Of a stretch of DNA of 64,000 nucleotides, positions 1 through 8,226 are shown in pieces (within the stretch, counting starts at the first letter, position 1; each line of letters starts with the position of its first letter). The notes under the pieces were generated by a model that made no database searches, had not been told where the DNA came from, and saw only the letters and a program-made list of their open reading frames with translations. Source of the stretch: Mesorhizobium sp. M1C.F.Ca.ET.210.01.1.1 (GTDB taxonomy: Bacteria; Pseudomonadota; Alphaproteobacteria; Rhizobiales; Rhizobiaceae); assembly GCF_004791585.1 (NCBI RefSeq), contig NZ_SRUU01000002.1, positions 248,001 to 312,000 of the forward strand. The letters run 5' to 3'. The position numbers and the translations under genes are program-made.

Positions 1-44
1 GCCGCATCGCGCGGCAGACGGTCGTGCAGGCCTGGGACGAGTAG
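1..44 (+). CDS. C-terminal end of an upstream gene, product unknown
   Basis: The third frame from the window edge is open and reads RIARQTVVQAWDE before a TAG stop at 42-44. Only 13 residues are visible, so no family can be named. It is listed because the next gene starts 43 bases later on the same strand with its own ribosome binding site, so this tail is probably the end of a separate coding region. Whether the two share a transcript cannot be judged from the window. Confidence 0.45.
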   Translation, partial: RIARQTVVQAWDE

Positions 45-87
45 GTCAAGAACGGACTTTATCTGCGAAACAGGGAGGAGAACCAAG

Positions 88-402
88 ATGTTCAGCGCAA
101 GATGGCAGATCGACGCCAGGTTCGGTCACAAGCAGACCGCGCTCGAGCTGATGCGGAAATGGGAGCGCGAGATCGGCTCGCAGGTCGGGCTCGCCGACCT
201 GAAGTTCCAACTCATGACCGGTTCTGTCGGCGCGCGCGAAGCGACGATCGAAGCCCACCACCAGGTCGAAAGCCTGGCCCAGTTGGAGGCGTTCTTCGCC
301 AAGATCGCGAAGATCGACGCGCACGCCAAATGGGGCAAGGAGCTGGAGCCCTATGTCGTGTCCGGCACCAGCCTGTGGAATATCTACCGCATCGTCGAGT
401 AA
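88..402 (+). CDS. Small conserved hypothetical protein, 104 aa
   Basis: This 104-residue protein has no signal peptide or membrane segment. It is rich in charged residues and alternates predicted strands and helices: a strand near residues 3-11, a helix around 15-30, and a further helix at about 64-85. That pattern resembles small dimeric alpha/beta-barrel proteins of the NIPSNAP/ABM type, but no diagnostic motif settles it. The ATG at 88 follows a GGGAGGAG ribosome binding site with good spacing, which supports the start. It is convergent with the NTF2-like gene downstream, and a palindromic repeat lies between their ends. Function unknown. Confidence 0.7.
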   Translation: MFSARWQIDARFGHKQTALELMRKWEREIGSQVGLADLKFQLMTGSVGAREATIEAHHQVESLAQLEAFFAKIAKIDAHAKWGKELEPYVVSGTSLWNIYRIVE

Positions 403-413
403 TGGCCTGCGTT

Positions 414-539
414 CTTCTCCCCGTTTCACGGGGAGAAGATGGCGGCAGCCAGATGAGGGGTAGAGCCAGCCTCCGCAAGGTTTGCGCCGCCCTCATCCGG
501 CCCTTCGGGCCACCTTCTCCCCGTGGAGCGGGGAGAAGG
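414..539. repeat. Mosaic of intergenic palindromes (RPE-like)
   Basis: Two near-identical hairpins bracket this element: CTTCTCCCCG-TTTCA-CGGGGAGAAG at 414-438 and an 11-bp-stem version with loop TGGAG at 513-539. Between them lie GGCCC-TTC-GGGCC (499-511) and an inverted pair GATGAGGGG/CCCTCATC. The element fills the space between two convergent genes and could act as a bidirectional terminator. This type of palindromic mosaic is widespread between genes in Mesorhizobium and other rhizobia. Confidence 0.75.
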
Positions 540-554
540 ATAAGCCACCGCGGC

Positions 555-1040
555 CTACATCAGGCCAAGCTGCTTGTAGAAGCCGAGTGCGTCGTAATAG
601 TCGCTCTGGGTCGCGATCTTGCCGTCCTTGACCTGGAACATCGAGGCGCCGGTGAAGGAGAATTTCTTGCCGGTCGCGGCGGTTCCGTCTCCCCAGGCGC
701 CCGTGTTGGTGCCGGAGAACTCCCATTCGAAAGAGACGCGGTCGCCGTCGACCAACGGCTTGCCCTTCATCGTCCAGACGGCGTCGGGGACGGCCTTGAG
801 GAAGTTGTCGATGACGCCGGTCTTGGCGGCGTCCTTGCCCGCCACCGGCTTGCCTACGGACGCGTCGTAATAGGTGACGTCGTCGGCGAAGTAGCCGGCG
901 GCCTTGGCCGAGTCATGCGCGTTCCAGGCTGCGACATAGGCCTCGACCACCGACTGCGCGGTGTCGGCAGCAAAGGACGGCGCCACAGCGAGAAGCGTGG
1001 CGGCGACGGCTGCTGATGTCAGAAACTGGCGGCGTTGCAT
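555..1040 (-). CDS. Tat-exported NTF2-like (SnoaL/ketosteroid isomerase fold) protein
   Basis: The 161-residue product starts MQRRQFLTSAAVAATLLAV. The RRQFL motif followed by a hydrophobic stretch and an A-S-F-A cleavage site (about residue 25) indicates Tat export to the periplasm. The mature part (about 27-150) has the SnoaL-like layout: an N-terminal helix with VVEAYVAAWNAHDSAKAAGYFADD, then curved strands ending VKDGKIATQSDYYDALGFYKQLGL. This fold is used by binding proteins and isomerases, so the activity cannot be assigned. The start was set at 1040, where the complement carries GGAGG six bases upstream; longer readings begin inside patD. It follows patD on the same strand after a 44-base gap and probably shares its transcript. 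Confidence 0.8.
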   Translation of the reverse strand: MQRRQFLTSAAVAATLLAVAPSFAADTAQSVVEAYVAAWNAHDSAKAAGYFADDVTYYDASVGKPVAGKDAAKTGVIDNFLKAVPDAVWTMKGKPLVDGDRVSFEWEFSGTNTGAWGDGTAATGKKFSFTGASMFQVKDGKIATQSDYYDALGFYKQLGLM

Positions 1041-1084
1041 TGTTGTTTTCCTCCCAGGTTGAATGCTTGCCTTCCTTCCTGTGC

Positions 1085-2512
1085 TTAGCCGTGCGCCACC
1101 ATCACGTGGCGAACGGCGGTGTAATCCTCCAGCGCGTAGAGCGACATGTCCTTGCCGTAGCCGGACTGTTTCAGTCCGCCATGCGGCATCTCGTTGGTCA
1201 GCATGAAGTGGGTGTTGATCCAGGTGCAGCCATATTGCAGGCGGGCGGCCGTCGTCATGGCGCGCGAGACGTCCTTGGTCCAAACCGACGAAGCAAGGCC
1301 GTAGTCGCTGTCGTTGGCCCAGTTCACCGCTTCATCGACCTCCGAGAAACGAGTGATCGAGACGACCGGGCCGAACACCTCACGGCGCACGATCTCGTCT
1401 TCCTGCAGTGCGCCGGCGACGACCGTCGGCTGGTAGTAGAAGCCCGAGCCCTCGCCCGGCTTGCCGCCGGTGGTGATCTCGATGTGCTTCAGCTCCGAGG
1501 CGCGCTCGACGAAGCTCGACACGCGATCGCGCTGGCGGCGCGAGATCAGCGGCCCGATCTCGTTCTCGGTGTCGTCTGGCAAATTGTACCTGATGGTCGA
1601 GACCGCCGAGGAGAGATCGGCGACCAGCTTGTCGTAGATCTTCTTGCCGGCATAGATGCGGCAGGCCGCGGTGCAGTCCTGGCCTGCATTGTAATAGCCG
1701 AAGGCGCGCAGGCCACCCACCACGGCGCCGAGGTCGGCGTCGTCGAAGACGACAACCGGCGCCTTGCCGCCGAGTTCGAGATGCGTGCGCTTGACCGACT
1801 TGGCGGCCGCCTGCAGCACCTTCTTACCGGTAGCGACGTCGCCGGTGATCGAGATCATGTTGACCTTCGGGTGATTGATCAGCGTGTTGCCGACGCTCTC
1901 GCCGCGGCCGAGAACAACGTTGACGACGCCCTCGGGCAGGATCTCCGACAGGATCTTTGCCAGCTTCAGTGCCGTCAGCGGCGTCTGCTCGGACGGTTTG
2001 AAGACGACCGTGTTGCCGCCGCCGATCGCCGGCGCCAGCTTCCAGGCCATCATCATCAGCGGATAGTTCCACGGCGCGATCGAGGCGACGATGCCGATCG
2101 GATCGCGCCGGACCATGGAAGTGTGACCGGGCAGATATTCGCCGGCCACCTGGCCGGGCATGGAACGGACCGCGCCGGCGAAGAAGCGGTAGCAGTCGAC
2201 GATCGCCGGGATCTCGTCATTGAGCACAGCGTTGATCGGCTTGCCGCAGTTCAGCGCCTCGAGCGCGGCGAATTCCTTTGCCTCGGCCTCGATGCGGTCG
2301 GCGATCTTCAGAAGATAGCCCGAACGCTGCGCCGGCGTGGTGCGCGACCAGCTGGCGAAGGCTTTTTCGGCTGCCAGCACCGCGGCATCGATCTGCGCCG
2401 GGCTCGCTTCCGGTAGGTTGAGAATGGTCGCCCCGGTCTTCGGATTGAGGATCGGCTCCTCGGTTTCAGTGCCCTTCTGGAATTTCGAGCCGAGCAGCAT
2501 CTGGGTGTCCAT
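1085..2512 (-). CDS. patD: Gamma-aminobutyraldehyde dehydrogenase (PatD/YdcW)
   Basis: This NAD-dependent aldehyde dehydrogenase of 475 residues oxidises 4-aminobutanal, made from putrescine by transamination, to GABA. Long stretches match what I recall of E. coli Ydc[13 protein letters not shown], the NAD-binding Gly in [12 protein letters not shown], the general base in LELGGKAPV and the catalytic cysteine in [13 protein letters not shown]. The C-terminal [16 protein letters not shown] is also shared. The ATG at 2512 sits eight bases from AAGGGAG, which overlaps an in-frame GTG at 2521; the ATG gives the family length. It is the fifth gene of the ydcSTUVW-like operon, 25 bases after the second permease, so import and oxidation of the diamine are linked. 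Confidence 0.93.
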   Translation of the reverse strand: MDTQMLLGSKFQKGTETEEPILNPKTGATILNLPEASPAQIDAAVLAAEKAFASWSRTTPAQRSGYLLKIADRIEAEAKEFAALEALNCGKPINAVLNDEIPAIVDCYRFFAGAVRSMPGQVAGEYLPGHTSMVRRDPIGIVASIAPWNYPLMMMAWKLAPAIGGGNTVVFKPSEQTPLTALKLAKILSEILPEGVVNVVLGRGESVGNTLINHPKVNMISITGDVATGKKVLQAAAKSVKRTHLELGGKAPVVVFDDADLGAVVGGLRAFGYYNAGQDCTAACRIYAGKKIYDKLVADLSSAVSTIRYNLPDDTENEIGPLISRRQRDRVSSFVERASELKHIEITTGGKPGEGSGFYYQPTVVAGALQEDEIVRREVFGPVVSITRFSEVDEAVNWANDSDYGLASSVWTKDVSRAMTTAARLQYGCTWINTHFMLTNEMPHGGLKQSGYGKDMSLYALEDYTAVRHVMVAHG

Positions 2513-2537
2513 GGACGTCACTCCCTTACGAACTTAG

Positions 2538-3353
2538 TTATTTGCCCGAACCGGCGATCTGGTCGCCGTCGCGGGTCAGGTAATAGGCGAGAAGGATCGG
2601 CAGCAGCGTCACCAGCACGACGACCATAGCCACGACATTGGTGACCGGGCGCTGGCGCGGACGGATCAGTTCTTCCAGCATCCAGATCGGTACGGTCTGC
2701 TGCTGGCCGGCGGTGAAGGTGGTGACGATGACCTCGTCGAAGGACAGCGCGAACGCGAGCATGCCGCCGGCAAGGAGTGCTGTGGCGATGTTGGGCAGCA
2801 CCACATGCCTGAACGTCTGGAAACCGTCGGCGCCGAGATCCATCGAGGCCTCGATCATCGACCCGGACGTGCGGCGGAAGCGGGCGACGGCATTGTTGTA
2901 GACCACGACCACGCAGAAGGTGGCGTGGCCGAGCACGATCGTCCAGAACGAGAACGGGATGTCGGCGAGCGCGAAGGCGGAGCGCAGCGCAATGCCGGTG
3001 ATGATGCCGGGCAGAGCGATCGGCAGGATAACGAGCAGCGAGATGGTCTCGCGGCCGAAGAAGCGGGTTTGCGAAACCGCGGCAGCGCAGAGCGTGCCGA
3101 GCACCAGCGCGATCGCCGTCGAGATGGCGGCGACGCGGATCGACAGCGACAGTGCCTCCCACACGTCCGGCCGGTTCCAGGTCACGGCGAACCATTGGGT
3201 GGTGAGCCCCGGCGGCGGCCAGACGAAGCTCTTCTCCTCGGTGGTGAAGGCATAGACGAAGATCAAGAGGATCGGCAGGTGCAGGAAGAGCAGGCCGCAG
3301 GCTGCGGCGATTTTCAGGCCGAGCGGAGCGGACTGGCCACGGTCAGAGCGCAT
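2538..3353 (-). CDS. ydcV: Polyamine-type ABC transporter permease (YdcV/PotC-like)
   Basis: This inner-membrane permease of 271 residues has six predicted transmembrane segments (first at about 14-34, last at about 238-258). The conserved cytoplasmic EAA loop is at [20 protein letters not shown] (about 172-191), which contacts the ATPase. Its PotC-type layout and operon position identify it as the second permease of a spermidine/putrescine-family importer. It overlaps the preceding permease gene by 11 bases, so translation is probably coupled. Substrate assignment rests on the neighbouring PatD and YdcS-like proteins. Confidence 0.9.
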   Translation of the reverse strand: MRSDRGQSAPLGLKIAAACGLLFLHLPILLIFVYAFTTEEKSFVWPPPGLTTQWFAVTWNRPDVWEALSLSIRVAAISTAIALVLGTLCAAAVSQTRFFGRETISLLVILPIALPGIITGIALRSAFALADIPFSFWTIVLGHATFCVVVVYNNAVARFRRTSGSMIEASMDLGADGFQTFRHVVLPNIATALLAGGMLAFALSFDEVIVTTFTAGQQQTVPIWMLEELIRPRQRPVTNVVAMVVVLVTLLPILLAYYLTRDGDQIAGSGK

Positions 3354-4311
3354 CGAAGGCCCCCATGCGCTTGGCGCCCCAGAGGTAGAAGCCCATGATG
3401 ACGATCGGCACGACAGTGAAGGCGGCGGCTAAAGGGATGTTGCCGGCGGTGCCCTGCTGCGAATAGACGGCCTGGCCGATGAACAGGCGCGAGGTGCCGA
3501 TGATCTGCGGGATGATGTAGTCGCCGAGCGTCAGCGAGAAGGTGAAGATCGAGCCGGCGACGATGCCGGGCAGCGCCAGCGGGAACAGCACGTTGCTGAA
3601 GGTCTGGCCGGGCGAGGCGCCGAGATCGGACGAGGCTTCGACAAGATTGCCGGGCACGCGCTCCAAGGCCGCTTGCACCGGCAGGATCATGAAGGGCAGC
3701 CAGACATAGACGAAGACGATGAAGGTGCCGGTGAAGGACACAGAGAGCGAGTTGCCGCCGACGATGGGCAGCGAAAGCCAGCCATCGAGCACCCACAATA
3801 GGTTCAGCTTGCCGAGCAGCCAGGTAAGGATGCCTTCCTTGGCGAGGATGAGCTTCCAGGCATAGACCTTGACCAGGTAGCTCGACCACAGCGGCAGCAT
3901 GACGCCGAGATAGAACAGCGCCTTCCAGCGGCCGCGCGCATAGCGCGCCGCATAGTAGGCGATCGGAAAGGCGATGACTGCGGAGGCCAGCGTGACGAGT
4001 GCGGCCATCGTCACCGTGCGCAGGATGATGTCGAGATTGGCCGCCTGCAACAGGTCGCCATAGGTCTTCAGCGTGAACTCCCGGTTGATGAGGCCGGAGA
4101 ACTCGTCGATCGAGAAGAAGCTCTGCAAAAGCAGCGCGAACAGCGAGCCGATGTAGACGATGCCGAGCCACAGCACCGGCGGCAGCAGCATCAGGAGCAA
4201 CAGGAGTTTCGGCCGGCGCCAGAAGAGGTCGGAGAACGCGCCGCGCAGGCCGCCGCTGCCCGGCAGGATGGCGGGCGCCGTGGCGCGTGGCATGGCGGCA
4301 TCGAGGCTCAT
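3343..4311 (-). CDS. ydcU: Polyamine-type ABC transporter permease (YdcU/PotB-like)
   Basis: This permease has 322 residues with a long hydrophilic N-terminus (about 1-35), a first membrane segment at about 36-62 and five more downstream. The EAA loop at [20 protein letters not shown] (about 220-240) is intact. It corresponds to the first permease, YdcU/PotB, of putrescine-family importers. The start codon overlaps the stop of the ATPase gene by four bases (ATGA), and its own end overlaps ydcV by 11, so the four transport genes form a tightly coupled unit. Confidence 0.9.
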   Translation of the reverse strand: MSLDAAMPRATAPAILPGSGGLRGAFSDLFWRRPKLLLLLMLLPPVLWLGIVYIGSLFALLLQSFFSIDEFSGLINREFTLKTYGDLLQAANLDIILRTVTMAALVTLASAVIAFPIAYYAARYARGRWKALFYLGVMLPLWSSYLVKVYAWKLILAKEGILTWLLGKLNLLWVLDGWLSLPIVGGNSLSVSFTGTFIVFVYVWLPFMILPVQAALERVPGNLVEASSDLGASPGQTFSNVLFPLALPGIVAGSIFTFSLTLGDYIIPQIIGTSRLFIGQAVYSQQGTAGNIPLAAAFTVVPIVIMGFYLWGAKRMGAFDAL

Positions 4312-5306
4312 GCCGGCTCGTCCATCAGATGCAGGTGCTCGCGGTTGAAGGTGAGCGTGACGGCTTCACCCTCCGCCGGCAGCGCCGTGCCGGCCGGCAC
4401 CATGGCGTGGAGCCTGAGCCCATCGACATCGAGCGCCAGCCTGGTCGTGGCGCCGAGATAGTTGGTCCCGACCAGGCGGGCGGCGACGCCGTCGCCGCTC
4501 GTCGCGCCCGAAACGCGGATGGATTCGGGGCGCAGGCTGCCCCAGCGGTGCTGGCCGGAGTAGCGCTGGACGAAATCCGGCGGCAGCACGTTGGAGGAGC
4601 CGACGAAGTCGGCGACGAAGCGCGTCTTCGGCCGCTGGTAGATATCCTCCGGCGTACCGACCTGCATGATCCTGCCGTCGTTGAAGACGGCAACGCGGTC
4701 GGCCATGGAGAGCGCCTCGCCCTGGTCGTGGGTGACGAAGACGAAGGTGATGCCGAGCACCTTCTGCAGCGACTTCAGCTCTTCCTGCATGTTCTCGCGC
4801 AGCTTGAGGTCGAGCGCGCCGAGCGGCTCGTCGAGCAGCAGCACCTTGGGCTGATTGACCAGGGCGCGGGCAAGCGCGACGCGCTGGCGCTGGCCGCCGG
4901 AGAGCTGGCCGGGGCGGCGGGCGCCGTAGCCCGGAAGCCGGACCATCGACAACGCCTCTTCCGCCGCCTTCAATCTCTCCGCCTTGCCGACGCCCTTGAC
5001 CATCAGGCCGTAAGCGACGTTGTCCAGCACGTTGAGATGTGGAAACAGCGCGTAGTCCTGGAAGACGGTGTTGACGTTGCGGCGATAGGGCGGGACGCCC
5101 CCGGCGCGCTCGCCGAAGATCGAGATCGAGCCGGACGTCGGCTGCTCGAAGCCGGCGATCAGGCGCAGGCAGGTCGTCTTGCCGGAGCCGGACGGCCCGA
5201 GCATGGCGAAGAATTCGCCCGGCACGATCTCGAGATCGACCGCGTCGACCGCGCGCACGCTGCCGAAATGGCGCGAGACTTGTTTGAAGGAAACGGCGGA
5301 GGTCAT
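4308..5306 (-). CDS. ydcT: Polyamine-type ABC transporter ATPase (YdcT/PotA-like)
   Basis: This 332-residue cytoplasmic ATPase powers import. Walker A is GPSGSGKTT (about 38-46), the Q-loop lies in NTVFQDYALFPH, the signature is LSGGQRQRV (about 135-143), Walker B is VLLLDEPLGALD, and the H-loop is FVTHDQGEALSMADR. A C-terminal TOBE-type domain (about 245-325) follows. The sequence closely parallels E. coli YdcT over the first 240 residues. It is preceded by a 142-base gap containing stem-loops after ydcS, which may lower its expression relative to the binding protein. Confidence 0.92.
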   Translation of the reverse strand: MTSAVSFKQVSRHFGSVRAVDAVDLEIVPGEFFAMLGPSGSGKTTCLRLIAGFEQPTSGSISIFGERAGGVPPYRRNVNTVFQDYALFPHLNVLDNVAYGLMVKGVGKAERLKAAEEALSMVRLPGYGARRPGQLSGGQRQRVALARALVNQPKVLLLDEPLGALDLKLRENMQEELKSLQKVLGITFVFVTHDQGEALSMADRVAVFNDGRIMQVGTPEDIYQRPKTRFVADFVGSSNVLPPDFVQRYSGQHRWGSLRPESIRVSGATSGDGVAARLVGTNYLGATTRLALDVDGLRLHAMVPAGTALPAEGEAVTLTFNREHLHLMDEPA

Positions 5307-5358
5307 GGGTCCTGTTAGTCAGTTACCGGGTCAGCGAAGGCGGGTTCGCACGACGCCC

Positions 5359-5440
5359 TGCCTCCCCTTGCGGGGAAGCCGCGGGTGGGGTTGCCCCCAC
5401 CCCGACGCCGTGTGTCGACCCTCCCCGTGAGAGGGAGGGT
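5359..5440. repeat. Intercistronic stem-loops between ydcS and ydcT
   Basis: Three adjacent hairpins are visible: CCCC-TTG-CGGGG near 5363, GGGTGGGG (5383-5390) paired with CCCCACCC (5395-5402), and CCCTCCC (5419-5425) paired with GGGAGGG (5433-5439). They lie within the operon between the binding-protein gene and the ATPase gene. A usual consequence of such elements is stabilisation of the upstream message or partial attenuation, giving more binding protein than channel. The sequence is also of the dispersed intergenic repeat type. Confidence 0.65.
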
Positions 5441-5448
5441 TTAGAAAC

Positions 5449-6603
5449 TCACCGCCCGCCGATGACGCCGATGTAATCCGACACCCAGCGATAGTAAGGC
5501 ACGCACTGGTCGTTCTGGCTGGCGCATTTCGACACCGGCGTCTTCCAGAACTTGATCTTCTCGAAATTGTCGTAGCCGTTGGTCTTGCAGCCCTCGTCGC
5601 CGAGCAGTTCATTGCCCTTGCAGGCGGCGGGCACGACCGGCAGCGAGCCGAACCAGGACGACACATCGCCCTGGACCTTGGGCGACAGCGAGTGCTCGAT
5701 CCACATATAGGCGCAGTTCGGGTGGGCGGCGTCGGCTTCCATCATGGTAGTGTCGGCCCAGCCGGTGACGCCCTCTTCCGGCACGGTCGAGGCGACCGGC
5801 TTCTTGGCGGCGACCAGCGTGTTCACCTGGTAGGGCCACGAGCCAGAGGCGACGACGCCTTCGTTCTGGAAGTCGTCGACCTGGATGGCGGCGTCATGCC
5901 AGTAACGGCCGACCAGCGTGCGCTGGGTGCGCAGCAGTTCGAGCGCCGCCTTGTACTGGTCTTCGCTGAGTTCGTAGGGGTCCTTGATGCCGAGCTCCGG
6001 CTTGTGGAACATCAGGTAGTTGGCGGCATCCGCGATATGGATCGGCCCGTCATAGGCCTGGACGCGGCCCTTGTTCGACTTCCCGTCGGGCAGCTTCATC
6101 TCCTCGAAGACGACGTTCCAGCTCTTGGGCGCTTCCTTGAAGACATCGGTGTTGTACATCAGGATGTTCGGCCCCCACTGGTAGGGAACGCCGTAGTGCA
6201 CCTTGTCGACGGTGAACCAGGGCGCGTCCTTCAGGCGGTCGTCGACCGTCTTCCAGCTCTTGATGAGATCGGTATTGATCGGCTGCACGCGCTTGCCGGC
6301 GACCAGGCGCAGCGAAGCATCCCCCGAAGCTGTGACGAGATCGAAGCCGCCTTCGTTCATCAGCGAGACCATCTCGTCCGACGTGTTGGCGGTCTTGACG
6401 TTGACCTTGCAGCCGGTCTCCTTCTCGAAGGCCGTCACCCAGTCATAGTTCTTGTCGGTCTCGCCGCGCTCGATATAGCCCGGCCAGGCGACGATGTTCA
6501 GCTCGCCCTCGCCCTTGCCGAGCTCCTTGACCTGGGCGATTGCCTGACCCGAAAAGGTCAGCGCAACCGTCAACGCCGTGCATGACTTCAGGAATGCATT
6601 CAT
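5449..6603 (-). CDS. ydcS: Periplasmic polyamine-type substrate-binding protein (YdcS-like)
   Basis: The product of 384 residues begins with a Sec signal (MNAFLKSCTALTVALTFSGQ, cleavage after A-I-A) and continues as a class D extracellular solute-binding protein. Many blocks match remembered E. coli YdcS: IVAWPGYIERG, NVKTANTSDEMVSLM, ASGDASLRL, KSNKGRVQAYDGPI, PKVQGDVSSWFGSLP and the terminal IGVIGGR. It should bind putrescine or a related amine and deliver it to YdcUV. Two tandem ATGs (6606 and 6603) follow GGGAG; 6603 has the better spacing. It is the first gene of the operon; a 19-bp palindrome at 6784-6802 lies in its upstream region. Confidence 0.92.
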   Translation of the reverse strand: MNAFLKSCTALTVALTFSGQAIAQVKELGKGEGELNIVAWPGYIERGETDKNYDWVTAFEKETGCKVNVKTANTSDEMVSLMNEGGFDLVTASGDASLRLVAGKRVQPINTDLIKSWKTVDDRLKDAPWFTVDKVHYGVPYQWGPNILMYNTDVFKEAPKSWNVVFEEMKLPDGKSNKGRVQAYDGPIHIADAANYLMFHKPELGIKDPYELSEDQYKAALELLRTQRTLVGRYWHDAAIQVDDFQNEGVVASGSWPYQVNTLVAAKKPVASTVPEEGVTGWADTTMMEADAAHPNCAYMWIEHSLSPKVQGDVSSWFGSLPVVPAACKGNELLGDEGCKTNGYDNFEKIKFWKTPVSKCASQNDQCVPYYRWVSDYIGVIGGR

Positions 6604-6616
6604 CATCGATCTCCCA

Positions 6617-6669
6617 TTTGCGCGCATGACCCCGAAGCCGGTTCGGTTTCGGAATGGACCATGCGCAAA
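6617..6669. repeat. Dispersed rhizobial palindromic repeat
   Basis: The block opens with TTTGCGCGCATGACC and closes with GGACCATGCGCAAA, an imperfect inverted pair. In the middle is a smaller palindrome, CCGAAGCCGGTTCGG. Repeats built around a 'CGCATGA-CCGAA-CCGG-TTCGG-ATCATGCG' core are common between genes in Rhizobiaceae and Phyllobacteriaceae. Here it lies directly upstream of the ydcS ribosome binding site, so it is transcribed as part of the ydcS leader if the promoter is further upstream. Confidence 0.6.
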
Positions 6670-6783
6670 CCCGAACGCCAGAGCATCATGTGCCCGGCCA
6701 GCCGCGTTCCCGAGCAGCTTTGTTCCCTGTGCGGAAAGTGCTGTGAAAAATCCGGTTTCGCAAATTCATTTATCAGAAAGCCG

Positions 6784-6802
6784 ATATCGGTTTTTCCGAT
6801 AT
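6784..6802. promoter_or_regulatory. Perfect 19-bp palindrome upstream of ydcS, candidate operator
   Basis: ATATCGG (6784-6790) and CCGATAT (6796-6802) are perfect reverse complements around TTTTT, and a second CCGATATCGG palindrome overlaps the left arm (6781-6790). It lies about 180 bases upstream of the ydcS start and nine bases before the end of the methyltransferase gene. The size and symmetry are typical of a dimeric HTH regulator site. No ydcR homologue is present beside the operon, so the regulator is unknown. Confidence 0.55.
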
Positions 6803-6810
6803 TTCTCCCT

Positions 6811-7656
6811 TCAAGCCAGCGCCGTCACCAGCCAGCAAGCGGCATTGAAGCGAGCCTCGCCTTCCTCGACGAAAGGCGCAAACGCAGCAGGCAACACCGT
6901 GGTGATTTTTTCGGCCGTTGCCTGGTCAACCTCGCGCAGGGCGGCGCCGAGCGGCCCTAGCCGGGTAATATATGTCATCAGATCGCCTTCGGCGATCCGA
7001 CAAAGGACGTCCGCCTTTGCGACTTCGATTGACGACCAGCCACTCGCTTCAAGGATCCGCTTCACCTTGGCGCCGTCGGCAAAGGCAAACTGCCCTGGCG
7101 CGTCCGGGTCTGGCAAAGGTGCGGGCAGAAGGAAATGCGCAGCCGCCCGCGCGGCGGTCGTCATGAAATCATTCTCAACCGGACTGCGCCAAGCAACAAA
7201 GGCGAGTTTGCCACTGCACCTTGCTGCCTGTCTTATGTTGGTGAACGCGGCCACGGGATCATCGAAAAACATGACACCAAAGCGCGAGACAACAGCGTCG
7301 AAGTGCCCGGATTCGAACGCATACGCCTGGGCATCGCCCACTTCAAAACTTGCGTTCGCTACCTTTTCCACCCGCGCCCGCTCCGACGCCAGTGCGACAA
7401 GCGCCCGCGAGATGTCGAGCCCAACACAACGTCCGTCGTTGCCAACGCGGCGCGCCATCGCCAGAGTTGTGGCGCCGGCGCCGCAGCCGATGTCCAGGAC
7501 ATCGCCTCCTTCCCCGGGATAGCCGGCATCCACGACCAGCCCCTCGAACGGCGCCAGTACTTCGTCGAGGATCGGCCGCAGCTCGACCCAGGCCTTTCCG
7601 CTGACGTCGTTCCAGAGCGCGGCTTGCCGTGTGTTTGGCTGCGCGGATTGCGGCAT
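6811..7656 (-). CDS. Class I SAM-dependent methyltransferase
   Basis: This 281-residue cytoplasmic protein has SAM-binding motif I at VLDIGCGAGATTLAMA (about 53-68), an acidic residue ending strand 2 in GLDIS, motif II in FEVGDAQAYAFESGHFDAVVSRFG, and a C-terminal cap beginning near residue 140. The layout is that of the UbiE/methyltransferase 11 group; substrate unknown. The ATG at 7656 has an AGGT-type ribosome binding site. The gene is divergent from a MerR-family regulator, and a MerR-type promoter with a 19-bp spacer reads towards it. Methylation of a toxic compound or signal sensed by that regulator is a reasonable inference. Confidence 0.82.
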   Translation of the reverse strand: MPQSAQPNTRQAALWNDVSGKAWVELRPILDEVLAPFEGLVVDAGYPGEGGDVLDIGCGAGATTLAMARRVGNDGRCVGLDISRALVALASERARVEKVANASFEVGDAQAYAFESGHFDAVVSRFGVMFFDDPVAAFTNIRQAARCSGKLAFVAWRSPVENDFMTTAARAAAHFLLPAPLPDPDAPGQFAFADGAKVKRILEASGWSSIEVAKADVLCRIAEGDLMTYITRLGPLGAALREVDQATAEKITTVLPAAFAPFVEEGEARFNAACWLVTALA

Positions 7657-7698
7657 AACGGACCTCGCTTTCTATTGCTCTTACCGATCGTCGCAAGC

Positions 7699-7729
7699 AC
7701 TCTACGAGTTCAAGCCGACTTGAGGTCAA
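7699..7729 (-). promoter_or_regulatory. MerR/SoxR-type promoter for the methyltransferase gene
   Basis: On the minus strand TTGACC (7729-7724) and TAGAGT (7704-7699) are separated by exactly 19 bases, the long spacer that MerR-family activators require. The spacer holds the dyad CTCAAGTCGGCTTGAA, very close to the CCTCAAGTTAACTTGAGG core of the E. coli soxS promoter. The site ends two bases before the merR-family start codon, so the regulator would probably also repress its own gene when bound. Confidence 0.75.
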
Positions 7730-7731
7730 GC

Positions 7732-8214
7732 ATGAAAGATATGGACATTGTCGAGGTGTCGCGCCGCACCGGCGTGCCCGCCTCGACACTTCGCTACTAC
7801 GAGGAGAAAGGCCTGATTGCCTCGATCGGCCGTCGCGGCCTGCGCCGTCTGTTCGATCCGGCCATCCTGGAACGGCTCGCCATGATCGCGCTTGGACGCG
7901 CTGGTGGATTCGCACTGGACGAGATTTCCGCGATGCTGACGCCCGACGGCCTGCCGAAAATGGATCAACGGCGCCTGGATGCCAAGGCGAACGAACTGGA
8001 CAATACCATCCGGCGCCTGACGGCGATCCGAGAGGCTTTGCGTCACGCCGCCCGATGTCCGGCCGCCCGGCCAATGGAGTGTCCGACGTTCCGCCGAGCC
8101 GTCAGGCTTGCCGGCGCCGGGCGCTTCGAGGTTGCGCCGATCGGGCCGTTCAAGGCGGAGGTGGTTTCCGTCACAGGGCGCAAGCGCAAGTCTGGCGACG
8201 TCAGCCCGGAGTAG
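7732..8214 (+). CDS. MerR-family transcriptional regulator
   Basis: The 160-residue protein starts with the MerR HTH (VEVSRRTGVPASTLRYYEEKGLI, about 6-28), a wing (IGRRGLRRLFDP), a long coiled coil (about 80-120), and a short C-terminal region with cysteines in HAARCPAARPMECPTF. The paired CP...ECP motif is typical of a MerR subfamily with a compact effector end; whether the cysteines bind metal or sense redox is unknown. The ATG at 7732 is the first Met of the conserved HTH; longer in-frame readings run back through the methyltransferase gene. It is divergent from that gene, and the operator lies between them. Confidence 0.85.
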   Translation: MKDMDIVEVSRRTGVPASTLRYYEEKGLIASIGRRGLRRLFDPAILERLAMIALGRAGGFALDEISAMLTPDGLPKMDQRRLDAKANELDNTIRRLTAIREALRHAARCPAARPMECPTFRRAVRLAGAGRFEVAPIGPFKAEVVSVTGRKRKSGDVSPE

Positions 8215-8226
8215 GCCACGCCAGAG

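Noticed and set aside
102-1016. 304-codon plus-strand open frame overlapping the first genes
   Set aside because: It runs over the 88-402 gene in another frame and antisense to the NTF2-like gene; very Arg-rich and without motifs.
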